Shown piece by piece: positions 24,967 to 36,737 of a stretch of 64,000 nt of DNA. Source of the DNA: Latrodectus hesperus. Taxonomy: Eukaryota > Arthropoda > Arachnida > Araneae > Theridiidae. The stretch spans positions 68,801,890 through 68,865,889 of the forward strand of contig CM075850.1 of NCBI GenBank assembly GCA_037975125.1, read 5' to 3'. Made by a program: the position numbers and the translations under genes. A model generated the notes under the pieces. The model did no database searches, was not told the DNA's origin, and saw only the letters and a program-made list of their open reading frames with translations. Position 1 is the stretch's first letter. Every line of letters begins with the position of its first letter.

Positions 24967-26967
24967 TGGCAAATGAAATGTATGCATAACTAATTAATTT
25001 ATCCTAACTCACTGTTATTTATAAATACATTTAATCTATATATATTATGTATTAACATCATTCACTGCTGTAAAATATACATTTTTGAAAATAATTATAT
25101 TAATATGTAAAATTAACAATTATTTTAAATTATTTATAAATTATAGCCAGTCTTATTATTCTCCTGTTACATTTCTGAATCCAATTCTAGAGTTCTGATT
25201 ATTTTTTATTCGATTTTTGTTGTTTCAAATTTAAAACTTAACCTAAATCTTCAAAACTATCTACAACTTGAATTATTATAAAGAAAGTGCTTTTATTATT
25301 TGCATTATAATCTCTTTATGAGTTTATATTATATTACTATTTATTGTGGGAGAGCACCAAAATAGATATACTTCAAATTCCCATGAACTGGGTAAAACGC
25401 TAACAGCATCTGTGTCTCGATAGATCATTTTATAATTGTTTACTTTATTGACAGGAGATATTCTGGTTCATGGAAAAGTGTTATCTCCCCTAGTTTGTTG
25501 ATCGATTTTAAATTATTACCAGATGTGGGAAAAGCAGTTTAACTTCCTGTGGTATTTGTACTCAAAATTTCTCAAGGGAGGCTGGTTGCCACTTTGGATG
25601 ACCGAGTTCCAGTGACTCAGTTTGCTGAGTTTTCAGATCAAAATTTTTCAAGAAAGCGTGGGAAAATCTCTTGTCAAAATTAATTCCTTATGCACAAGAA
25701 TAAACCTACAAATTGCACGGATGTTAGTAATAAGAGTTGAAGACAAATATCCATAATTATTGATAATAGTTTTTTATAAATTGATTTTTAGTTGTTACAA
25801 CCCTTTAGTTTCTTTTGCATATTTGTAACTACTTATATAATCTTATGAACTTGCAAAACAAACTGTATAAATAAAATACTTAAAAATCAGTTAAATAAAT
25901 ATATACTTATATGTCGAGATTTATGTGATCTGGGCAAAAAACTTGGAGATTAAATTATAAGCTCAGCAAATGTTACAAAATAAGGGGTTTTATTGCATTA
26001 ACAAGAGTTAATATCTTATATTTGAATGATTTGGAGTTTGAATAATGAGAAATGCTGAATATGCCATTGCAAAAAATTTGTGATTAGTAACTTCAACATA
26101 CAAATATACACAATGAATATATTTAATTCACAGGTTTAATTAAAAAATATTTATTCCTTTATTACATATATTTAATTTTGGTAAGTAGGAGAATACATAT
26201 GTAAATTATAGTATTTAATAATACTTATGTAATATGTTATATACTTTCAGATAAAAGATATAAAGTAAAAATATGCTAATTTTTATTCATGCAATTTATG
26301 ATTATCAGACATAATATGGCAAAAACAATTTAATTGCTGAAAAAATAGGGAAAATCATCAATAAATACTTAAACTACCATGCAAGCTTCAATTTAAATTA
26401 TCTAATTTCTCTTTTCATTACTTTTAAAAGCACATGATGAGTTTTGATGAAATAATTTTATTTATAGAAGATAAGTAATACTATTGGTTATGTTATATTT
26501 AACTTTTTTCTTTTAAAGGTCCAAGTATTAATATTGAAATGTCATAACCACTGGTACCAAATGCATTAATAAAATCATTGTTTTAAAAAAATGAGTTACA
26601 CCAACAAGAAAAGTATTTATTTAAGTTCTTTACATCATGTACGCTTGGATGTAAAGTATGATAGATTGTTGTCTATGTTTTTGTTGTATCATATTTATAG
26701 TTACTTATTGTGTTATGTTATTTACAAATATAAAATTCAAAAACGCTGCTAAATATACTACGTTCACTCACATGTCATAATGATGTTTATTTCTCCACCT
26801 TATATTTCACCCAATCACATTTTCCCCGGGGAACGATAGCTCCGCCTACAGCTCATCGTATCTGGGTTACCATGCTGTGACTGTAATCGCTTAGATTTGG
26901 CGAAGAAGGTGAGGAAATGTGTCATTTGGCGGAGGCAACACGAATACCCGTATATCCCCTAAAAACG

Positions 26968-27431
<464 letters not shown>

Positions 27432-27493
27432 CCTCTGAAAATAAAACAAAATTTAAAAAATAAACATAAATGATGCGTAAAAAGTACACAGTT

Positions 27494-28009
27494 CTAAACA
27501 GGAACAGTCCAGGACTTCATATGGTCAGCAGCTGTAGAGGTATAACCTTCATGATATCTAACATTCTCCCCCTGATTACGATCTTTACCCTTTTTTCCAG
27601 TTATTCGATATGGTCCGAAGAACTTGGACTTTAACTTTAAACCACTTCCATACAGCGTGCGTTGTATAGCCACTAAATCATTAATGTTGTACACATGAGC
27701 CTTTTTTCTCTTCTTGTTATAAGTTCTTTTTCTAAGGTTTGGAATGCAAAACTCTTGCTCGAGAAGATCTTCCGTCTTAGGCACAGCAAAATGTCTGTTG
27801 TGAGCCTTTCGAATGACAACAATTTCTAATGTTTCTGGTACCACAAGTAATTCTCGATCATTGTCATATTTGTATAATACTCCATTTTCCACAACGTAAT
27901 CTGCCTTCAGCCCTTGCTTGACTAAGGATTTCAGCAACTGGAGATGTTCATCACTGTTTTGTGCAGCTGCAATTCTGGCAGTCAGTTCTCCCTGAGAATG
28001 AGTAACCAT
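27494..28009 (-). pseudogene. Gypsy integrase remnant with the catalytic core deleted
   Basis: The ORF begins with the linker and zinc-binding start of a gypsy integrase (LLVVPETLEIVVIRKAHNRH, keeping the paired histidines). After PNLRKR it jumps directly to the C-terminal region (VYNINDLVAIQ, KLKSKFFGPYRITGK) that normally follows the D,D35E core. The CxxC half of the zinc domain and the whole catalytic core are missing, yet the frame stays open. It was probably produced by an in-frame deletion. Confidence 0.8.
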
Positions 28010-29299
28010 CTAAACTGCATTTCTACTTAAGACATCTAATTGTCTCATTTGTTTCCCAGATCTATGAACGATTTCATATTCAAATTCTTCCAAAAGTAAT
28101 GCCCACCGAGCTCTTTTAGGAGAGATGTCTTTTTTAAACATGGTCTTTTGGAAAGCGTCACAGTCTGTTACAATTTTGGATCCCAATAAATAATTTCTAA
28201 ATTTTTTCAGAGCTTCCACTATAGCTAAAACTTTAAGTTCGTCACTACATAGCTTTTCTTGCTGGGGGATGGTTTTTTTGCTCATGTAATGAATATGATG
28301 AAATAGTCCATCGTCAGATTTCTGTAGCAAAACAGCACCTAATCCTAGGCTACTTGCATCAGTATGTAATTTTAGAGGGGCTCCTAGTCTGAAAATATGC
28401 AGGACAGGACTTGTTGTCAAAAGTTCTTTTAATCTATTGAAAGCTTCTTCTTGGGCTACTCCAAGCTTAAATTTTACTCTATTTCGAAGAAGATCACTTA
28501 GTGGTTTGGCAATTTTAGTATAGTTAAAAATAAATTTTCTAAAATATCCAGTAAGACCTAAGAAGCTCTGAATTTGCTTAAGATTTTTGGGCTCTGGAAA
28601 ATTTTTAACTGCAATTGTCTTTTCAGACGAAGGGCAAATTGTACCATCTTCGATAATATATCCTACTAGTTCCATTTTTCTTTTAAGAAATTGAGATTTT
28701 TTGAAATTAATCTCTAACCCATATTCTCTAGCTACTGCCAAAACACGTTTTAATTTTTCTAAACCTTCCTCCTCATCACGCGACGGTATATTAAAATCAT
28801 TCATATAAACTACAACAATATTATCCCTCATTAAGTCTCTAAACACATTGTAAATAAATCTTTGAAATACACTAGGCCATGTACACAAATCAAATGGAGC
28901 TTTCAAAAATTCATATAGACCTGCATGACTGATAAATGCCAAGTATTTAGTACACTTTTCTTCCACAGGAACATGAAAAAATCCATTCTTTAAATCTAAC
29001 TTTGAGAAAACCTTTGCTTCCCCTAAATGATCTAAAACTTCCTCTATTTGAGCCATTGGAAACGAGTCTTTAATCACCTTCTTATTTAATTCTCTAAAAT
29101 CCACACATAAATGCGAAATTCTATCCCGTTTCTTACATAAAATATTTGGTGAAGCATATTCCGAACAAGAGGGTTTTATTATCCCATCCCGCAACCATTC
29201 GTCAATTTGTTTATCGACTACTTTTTGTTCCGAAAAAGGAATTCTTCTATAGTGCTGTGAAACCGGCACACAAAAATCATCTTTTAATATAATATTCAT
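28010..29299 (-). pseudogene. Gypsy reverse transcriptase and RNase H
   Basis: A 429-residue open frame. It contains VSQHYRRIPFSEQKVVDKQI, LCVDFRELNKKVIKDSFPM, FSKLDLKNGFFHVPVEE, the catalytic box YMND (28796-28807; the first Asp of the usual YxDD is Asn) and FLGLTGYFRKFI. The RNase H has LHTDASSLGLGAVLLQ, and RQLDVLSRNAV at the end. The enzyme would copy element RNA to DNA. The active-site change and the missing integrase core make it non-functional. Confidence 0.9.
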
Positions 29300-29839
29300 A
29301 TTTAAATCAGTTTTACGTGGGTCTTTAAATGGTTTATAATTTTAATTAAATTCGAAACACTATCACGTAATTTTTTGTTAACAATATGAGCTAAATTTAT
29401 ATACCCTCCCTCACTAATCGCCGCAGAAATTAAAGACAAGAAATTATTCTCAACAAAACAAGAATCCTTCTTATTCAGTGAACTGAGCGAGCTGACGTCA
29501 CTTGATCTTAACATTTTGCTAAATTCCTACTTTCTAGCACTTTCAAGTACCGAGGGGGGAAGATGCAGTCACACATTGCCACTTCTATCTCTACTTGGGG
29601 ATTTTTGCCAATGAAAAACAAAAAACTGACATTTCGGCGAGAACTTTATAGACGAAACAAATTTCAACTTCAATAGTCTATAGATTGCTTATGCGGAAAA
29701 AGAGAACTCTTAACAATAATAAGCTCAATACTTCTGAATCTTTTAAGCAACTTGCTTTTTTGCCATCAATTAATAATTCTATAAATTCTAACTGATTTTC
29801 TATGCGGTTATTTAATTTAGTTTACACTCCCGATACAGT
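29300..29839 (-). pseudogene. Gypsy protease region, decayed
   Basis: It lies between the gag knuckle and the reverse transcriptase, where the aspartic protease belongs. The frames are broken by stops and no DTG or DSG motif is evident. It contains a 70-codon fragment at 29302-29514. The assignment rests on position only. Confidence 0.4.
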
Positions 29840-30928
29840 GTTTTTCTGAGTATCTTTTAAATTTTCATTTTTATTCTTGCGCTTAGGACAATCACGGGAA
29901 TAATGAAAAATTTCCCCCTTTTCCCCGCAAACATAACAACATATTTCGGATTTAGTGTTCTGATACGCGGAGTTACGTATTTGTTCTTTTTTGATATTTT
30001 TATTGAAACTAGACCTTTTATTTTCATAGCTTTCGGTTCGCGAGCTATTGACTTCCGGTTTTGTTCTTGACGAAAAAAAATAAATCGCATTCCCTTACCA
30101 ATTCAATTGGAGTGAACCAATTTGGACCTTCACGAATGCTAATATGTTCTCTAGTTTTAAAATCAAAAGTTTTATATAATATATCGGAAACCATAAGATC
30201 ACACAATTTTTTAAAATCATTAACCTCCCTTAATCTACAATAATAATGAAAAGTTGCGCTAAGCCGTGAAGCGAACTATACATGGGATTCTGTAGAAAAT
30301 TGTTGCGCATTTTTAAAATTACGTAAGCACTCACGTGGTATAGGCTGAAATTGTTTTAAAATTAATTCTTTTAATTCATCATAATTAGAAATTTCCACTT
30401 CGGTAGCATAAGCCAAAACATTGTTACATTTATCACCTAATAAATTAATCAATATTTCCGATTTGAATTTCGATGGAACTTTTTTCGTTCTATAACCTTT
30501 TTCAAGGGATTGAAAAACAAATGCAGAGCTTCTGGCCTTACGGGAACAGATATGGTGAGAGTTTTAACACTTTTTATTAAATTTTCCAGGTTTTCTGAAG
30601 CCGATTCAAAATTGTTCTCTGAATGATTTACATTTTCACTAACTGATCGCAGCTTTAAGTTTTGTAGCTCAATTTCTCTTTCGATTTGAGCTAATTTAAT
30701 CCTTGCTAACTCGCTTTGAGATTGTTCATCTCATATTTTATTCTTTTGATCTTCTGTGATCAACTTAACGATACCTTTTACAAATTCGGAATCTGTTTTC
30801 AAAATATCGGAATTTTCAATAATAGTTTTAATCTCTATAACTTTAGCTTCCGCTGGAACATTCAAGCCTAATTCTTCTGCAATAACTCTTAGCTCTTGTT
30901 TCCTTATATTATTAAGTAAATTACTCAT
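29840..30928 (-). pseudogene. Gypsy gag, frameshifted
   Basis: It starts at ATG 30928 with MSNLLNNIRKQELRVIAEEL, a SAP-like helical start common in arthropod gypsy gags. It is then broken by stops from about 30731. At 29880-29950 one frame encodes CYVCGEKG followed by FHYSRDCPKRK, a zinc knuckle with three extra residues before the histidine. It would form the particle and bind RNA if intact. Confidence 0.7.
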
Positions 30929-31156
30929 TTTTCCAGAAAAGAACAACGAATCACAATAAAAACAGAAAAAAGTACTTTATTTCAGTTGTTGCTGGTAATC
31001 TGAGGTTGTAGACTTCGTATTCGGATTTTAATTCAATAAGTATGATCTTCACAGCTTATTTTTATCCACAGTTCGGTTAATTCAATCACTACTCATTTCA
31101 ATCATCTATCAATTCAATCACAAATAATTTCAATCAAGGCCGAAGCCCCAGAAAAT

Positions 31157-31343
31157 TGTAATGTGTGTCAATGGTTCGTAAATAAAACACAGTTTTAAAA
31201 AAACGGACACACTTTAATTCTACAAATATTGGACAAACAATAACATTTAAAAAGGACAAAGCTATTTTACTATAGTGACTACTCGCACTAGTAACAATAT
31301 CATATCAAACAATATTCGAAATAATTATTGGCGGAGCACCTAC
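31157..31343 (-). repeat. Gypsy element 5' LTR, truncated
   Basis: It matches 27070-27248 with a handful of differences. It breaks off at 31343 into unrelated AT-rich DNA. On the minus strand the internal region starts just after it with a TCTGGGGCTTCGGCC stretch, a plausible primer-binding region. Confidence 0.75.
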
Positions 31344-31398
31344 TATTTATATATTTATATATAGCAGCAGTTTATATATTTTCATATTAAATATTTAA

Positions 31399-31401
<3 letters not shown>

Positions 31402-31431
<30 letters not shown>
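31402..31431. repeat. Poly(T) run
   Basis: Thirty consecutive T residues shortly after the truncated gypsy LTR. It could be the tail of a minus-strand retrocopy, but no body is recognised beside it. Confidence 0.9.
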
Positions 31432-31437
<6 letters not shown>

Positions 31438-32049
31438 TGAGATAACTATTTTTTATAATGAAACTCAATTAAAGTTTATAAAATAATAGTAAATGTATCT
31501 ATTTCATACATGCATATAAGAATTGTATTTCAAAATTTCGAAATTTTGCTTTCATCCTCCCATTTCAGGTTACTTGTTATTTAATAAAATTATAAATTCA
31601 AACCACTTTATATTAAAAGTTTTAATTTATTGTTGATCTTCCGCATTATTATATTTTTTAAAAATATAAATTTCCTCTCATTTTATATAGAAATAATGTA
31701 TTTTATTCATTGAATTAGAAAATTTTATAACAAAACTAATTTTGTGTTTTTACAATTAAGAAATTCGGAATTTTTTAGCGAAAATTTGGGAACTGAATTC
31801 TTCTTCAAAATAAATTATTCTTTCTTTTAGAATTTTATCTAAATAACACTTTGAAAATTTTAAAATTCATTGGTTTTAAAAGTACTTTGAATTGGGTCTT
31901 AAAAATAATAGATCTCAAATTCGATTTGTTTATCATCGCGTATAATGTTAGTAGATGATATAAAGGTGGCTTCCAGATTTAAATAAGTAAGAGTGATAAT
32001 TAAATAAGTTAAGAGTAAATTTGTACAAAATTGTAATTTGTTAGTTTTA

Positions 32050-32340
32050 AACACGGATTAATGGTAGGACCACTCTCCTCAGAGAGGAAGCTCCTGGGTT
32101 CGACACAAGTCAATGCTGGACAAAAGGCGATGGGTACAGGTTTCTGTTTTTTACATGTATATCTATTTGAATGGATGCAAGTTAATTTCTAAAGTTATCT
32201 CTATTGCAATATGTAAATAGAGCCTGTTATTTACGAAAAGTTTTCTAGAAATGCATAATGCAGCGGATGTACAAATGCTTTATAACGACTTTCAGCTTTA
32301 AAGTTATCTATATGTGTTAAAAAAAAAAGTCGCAAGAAAC
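32050..32340 (+). repeat. tRNA-like SINE candidate, copy 1
   Basis: It has a B-box-like GGGTTCGACACAAGTC at about 32096, preceded by TGGTAGGACCACTCT. The downstream body (TTATTTACGAAAAGTTTTCT) resembles a second copy near 33030. Structure and ends are uncertain. Confidence 0.35.
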
Positions 32341-32934
32341 ACTTTTCTTCCTTTCGATACATGAATTCAACGCACAGTCTATGAAAAGTACTCACGGAAG
32401 TCTATAAGACAATGTGAATATTAAAAACCTCTACAACAGCTATAGGTTTCCAGGATATCAACTACATAATGTTAAAATTATAACCCTTGATGGTTTTCAA
32501 AATTACCATTCATAGTAACAAAAGATATCTAGAGCTGATCATACTTTAGGGATAAAACTGCAGTAATCGGGGTGGAAGATCAATTACAGCAGGTCTAAAG
32601 TTAAATCACTGGCTATGCTCAAGAATAGAAAATTGGTGTTGCGTTTCGGTTTTCTGCATGACATTTATCGGAGTACGTACCAGAGAGTTTTCAGTATTTC
32701 CTCTTATGCGACATGGGATGATAGCCTATTTGTTATGAAAAATCATATAAAAATCCGTGATAGACATTGAAAGTCCTTAGAACAACTATGGGATATTAAA
32801 ATGACTTTTATTGGGTGTTAATAAGAGCGGCGCAATTGCTTATGGCAGGATAGTTAGGAAATATTAATTTTACTTTATGCTGAGATTAAGAACTTGAGTC
32901 TTGTTCGGATAATGCGATTTTTTTATAGATACCT

Positions 32935-33110
32935 TAATTCTTTGAGCACATTGTTGCGTAAATGAAGGTCACAAGTTCAAATCATGCTTTGATAAAATGG
33001 TTTCCCCTTTTGTGATGCATGAACTTATTATTTACAAAAAGCTCTCCTAGAAGTCAAAAAGAGGTGCATGTTCAACAATCTTTAACTGTTTGACAAGCTA
33101 TTGCTTACAT
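32935..33110 (+). repeat. tRNA-like SINE candidate, copy 2
   Basis: It has a B-box-like CAAGTTCAAATCATG at about 32973. Its tail TTATTTACAAAAAGCTCTCC at about 33028 parallels the tail of the copy at 32050-32340, suggesting one old family. Confidence 0.35.
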
Positions 33111-33152
33111 TAAATTCCGTACACTCTCTGAAAAATGGTAATTGTGTTTTTC

Positions 33153-33249
33153 GCACTGAAAGTGCAGAAGAAATGTTGGAAGTCCCTATAGGGACTTCCA
33201 AGATTTAAATGGTTATAATGAAACTATAGTTTCATTACAACCATTTAAA
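33153..33249. other. Three consecutive palindromes/hairpins
   Basis: First, GCACT-GAA-AGTGC at 33153-33165. Second, a perfect 22-bp palindrome at 33178-33199 (half GGAAGTCCCTA). Third, a 46-bp palindrome at 33204-33249 (half starting TTTAAATGGTTATAATGAAA) with one mismatch. They lie almost end to end. No known element was recognised. Confidence 0.8.
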
Positions 33250-33443
33250 GAACCATATTTGATGGGAGTCGAATTTTATGAATGCATGTAGTGAATTTTT
33301 CCTTCCTTCTATTTCGTAATGGTAATCCATTAGCAAAATATTTTTGCGCTCGTCTTGGTGGAAAAAATCACAAAAAAATTACAGATGCTAATTTTAGTTT
33401 ATTTTTCTAGTATTGCAAAACAAAAAACATTCAGAATCAAATA

Positions 33444-33720
33444 TGGCTTAAGAAGCAAATAGACATATTCATAAAAGACTGCCGTCTCAAATATTCATTA
33501 ATTACATATAAAACTGGCTTAAGAAGCCCAAGCAATTAACTAATCATCAATTTTGAGACTGTTGTCTTCAATAACAAAGCATTAATTCATAAAATGGCTT
33601 TAAAATCCTAACTAAACAGTTAATCATTCAAAACGAGACTGGTTTGTCCAAAAGCATAATAATCCTGTAAAAATAGGCTTAGGAAGCCCAAAACAGAAAC
33701 TGCGACGGTGTGAGGTCTTC
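33444..33720. repeat. Tandem repeat, unit about 71-80 bp
   Basis: Units start at 33444, 33515, 33595 and 33675, each opening with a variant of TGGCTTAAGAAGCCC. They have GAGACTG-type sequence mid-unit and TAATTCATAAAA-type sequence at the end. Copies are diverged; the last is partial. Confidence 0.7.
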
Positions 33721-34290
33721 TCTGTACCGCACCACACCAGAACGAAACTAAAAAAAAAAATTCTTGTCCCTATACTATCCTATTTCTCTGCAGTTGTGAA
33801 GAGTGGTGAGGTAGAGGAAGTAATGCCAGGATGTTGTCTCAAGGTGCTTCCGATTTTCACACATGTCATGCCTAATGTCACTCTTTATGCTTTCTGTATG
33901 ATCATCTGCCGAGGTAAGTAGGAGAGAGTTTCATGGTTTCCTTTTTCATAATATATGAATAAATCTCTCTATCTAAGAATCTACTCATAAAATAAAACGT
34001 GGCAGCTGTTGAAGTACGTTACAAAATCCTTTGTCAAGGTTATCTGCTACTGAAATATGCGGTTTCAAACCGACATGACAAAGTTAATCATTTAAGGTAT
34101 TTTATCTAGGAAAATGTTGTCAAAATTTAACGCTTTAAAGCACTATAATTCAGTTATTAGTTTTTGCTGTAGTAGAATTTAATAAATAAATTATATGTTT
34201 AAAGATTTAACTTCTTTTTCCTAAAATGTAAAAAATATCTTTTGAAATTCTTATTACCAAAATGGTTTTGGTGATACAAGGGGACTGATA

Positions 34291-34322
34291 TTTATAAAGA
34301 TGCCATTCGGCATCTTTATAAA
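34291..34322. other. Perfect 14-bp-stem hairpin
   Basis: TTTATAAAGATGCC, a 4-base ATTC loop, then GGCATCTTTATAAA. No T-run follows on either strand. Confidence 0.8.
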
Positions 34323-35345
34323 ATGTGACACTCAGAGAGCGTACCTTCATGACTTCGAAAATGAGAGGATACTCATAATTTATAAGCAGAATACTCCTAG
34401 ATTTGACATACAATTTCCAGAGGCATTACTTCAGTTGGAGGACATTGCAACCACGATCTATTTAACGTGGCCCAGCCACCTTTAGTAAACATCACCAGTA
34501 GTCTGTTAAGTCGAGATTCAAGTTTCCTCCTCTTCCGATAATAAAAACGATGCACGAACTTGCAAGTAGACCACTGGGGCTTCACAAGCAAATGATAATA
34601 TATGTAATAAATGTATACAAGGAAAGTAATAATGGATAAATTGTGCTGTGGGTTGCTATATCGTCCATTTAGAAGATTGATTTGGGTTAAATTAGGAAAT
34701 TTATTTACACTACTTACAAATAAAAATCCAACTCGTTATCTAGTTGAGTAAATAAATTTCACTATTCAACTATATATCGTTATGGAGTTAGAAGATGAGC
34801 TATTGTTCTAATTCTGCTTCTTTCACGTGGAAAATTGGTGTGAAATATTTTAATAAAACCTGTATAACCTTGCTTTATTGAAACTGTCTATATTTATTTT
34901 CGTAATGCATTCTGTTAAGGAATCTATTTGCATCTCACCTTTGATTAGAATTTCTTATATTTTACGGCGAGCTTAAGATCATTCTGATTATTTTAATTTG
35001 AAAGATATTCAATTTCATTATTTGAAAAATTACACCAAGCTATAGCGGCATAAATTAAATTAGGTCTAATCAGAGTAAAATAAAGAGTTGATTTAATGTT
35101 TAATTTCAATTCCAGGTTGCAATTACTATTAAATATGGTCAAGAAAGTTCAAGCTGTACTCATGATATCATCCCACACCACAATTTTCAGGCAGGCATGG
35201 ATTAGTATTCCATAACATTAGGAAATATTTTATGTTTAAACATCTCTCTCTCTTGTCAAAATTTTTAAGGAATATACTAGTTATAAAAAATTCCTATATA
35301 GCATAGCTAGATGATCTTCATGAATCCGAAAATATCCAAAATCTC

Positions 35346-35985
35346 TGTTGTTGTTGTTGTTGTTGTTGCTTATCCTCCATGTCTGACGGAGTCAGACTAG
35401 ATCCACGAGTTCGTTGACTGTAAGGAAGTCGAAGACTAAAAGAGGATTGCTAAAGAGATCCTCCCTAGAGAGACCCATGCAATCCAAAAGATGCTCAGGA
35501 GAAGCCTGATGATTTTGGCACTTGGTGCAGGTGACGAAAGTTTTCCTGCCCTCGTTGAAAGTGAGGCACTTAATATGACCGCTAGCAAGTCAAAGTCTCT
35601 AAAAAAGATGAGTGTTTTGCAGGACACGTACTTGCTAAAATTTGAATGTACCAAAATGTGAGCAGGAGTAGCCACGTCAGTTGGGCACCACTGACACTCC
35701 GGGTGGTTTTTTGACCGTACTTTAAAATGAAGTTGCTCTCTTGTGGTCACTCAAGAAGCATGAAAAGCAGTTTGTTGAAATCTCGATCTAATTTTGAAAA
35801 GTCCCCTCCAGATTTTTTTCAAAATACCAAAAGATGTGGGAAAGGGTTTTTGAAAGCTTATTCAATTTTGTTTTAACCAGGGAAGAAATCTTGTGGAAAG
35901 TGACCTTCCCATGATAACTGACATCCTCCTCAGCTGTGGGTTTGTCCAAAAGAGTTGGCTTTTTCACTCTCCTCAACTTCAACAT
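35346..35985 (-). mobile_element. 5'-truncated LINE, 3' end with (CAA)n tail
   Basis: On the minus strand, broken frames encode the C-terminal region of an RNase H-type LINE (for example TFHKISSLVKTKLNKL, CQWCPTDVATPAHIL and, in another frame, SPEHLLDCMG). The 3' UTR holds a stem-loop (GTCTGAC, GGA, GTCAGAC at 35381-35397) and ends in a (CAA)n tail (35346-35369). It is the same family as 47724-48911. The right (5') edge is approximate and no target duplication was found. Confidence 0.75.
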
Positions 35986-36554
35986 GTGAAGACATCCATT
36001 GAAAATTAGTGTTGCAATATCCTTTACTATAAGGAAATATCATTAGAAACCGTCTTTATATTTAACGATGATCTAATAAAAGATTAAAGATTGCGTTGTT
36101 CATATTTATGTTCTTTTTTATGTAAAGGAAAAAAAAGTAATATTTTAAAATTTAACAGCGATATATGAACACTAAAATTAAAAAAATTCAGAAACAATTA
36201 GTAGTTTACATTTAACTGAATATTTCGAATAAGTGTAATACAAACTTTGATACTTCTGTGTCAGATATCGAGCAATTCATTATAAATTAGAAATATTAAT
36301 AAATATAAGACTTTTTTTTTCTTCATGAGAGTCATAAGTTGAAAGATCATTTTAAGTGTATAATTCTCAACTTAGTTTCTTTAAGAAATCAAAATTTAAC
36401 TTTTAATTTAATTGGAATTCACGCACTTAATAGAATAAAAAGAACATTTATTTAGTGAAAAAAATAATGTAAAATCTGATAATGTGCTCATGCACATTTA
36501 TACACAAAAATTGAAAGTTTGAGCTAACAAGTGCTAAGCAATGCAATTTTCTTT

Positions 36555-36557
<3 letters not shown>
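35986..36557. other. AT-rich spacer
   Basis: Sequence between the LINE fragment and the (TA)n tract; nothing recognisable. Confidence 0.5.
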
Positions 36558-36633
<76 letters not shown>

Positions 36634-36737
36634 TACATACATATATATATATATATATACATCCATATATATATATATATATACATACATACACACACAT
36701 ATGTATATATATATATATATATTTATATATATACATA
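36558..36737. repeat. Compound (TA)n/(TACA)n microsatellite
   Basis: TA runs interrupted by CATACATACATA, CATCCATA and ACACACACAT blocks. It borders the left end of the Tc1 element. Confidence 0.95.

Larger units (their letters stand above)
31344..35345. other. Gene-free stretch with SINE-like copies, palindromes and a tandem repeat
   Basis: No host gene is recognised. It holds a T30 run (31402-31431), two related tRNA-like repeats (about 32050 and 32935) and three consecutive hairpins (33153-33249). It also has a roughly 80-bp tandem repeat (33444-33720) and a 14-bp-stem hairpin (34291-34322). Short ORFs at 34207-34591 are not convincing. Confidence 0.6.

Noticed and set aside
32090..32115. 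A functional tRNA gene at the GGGTTCGACACAAG B box
   Set aside because: No acceptor stem or proper anticodon arm could be paired around it; a SINE remnant fits better.
33178..33720. A CRISPR array at the palindromes and tandem repeats
   Set aside because: This is eukaryotic DNA; the units are diverged direct repeats of about 80 bp without unique spacers.
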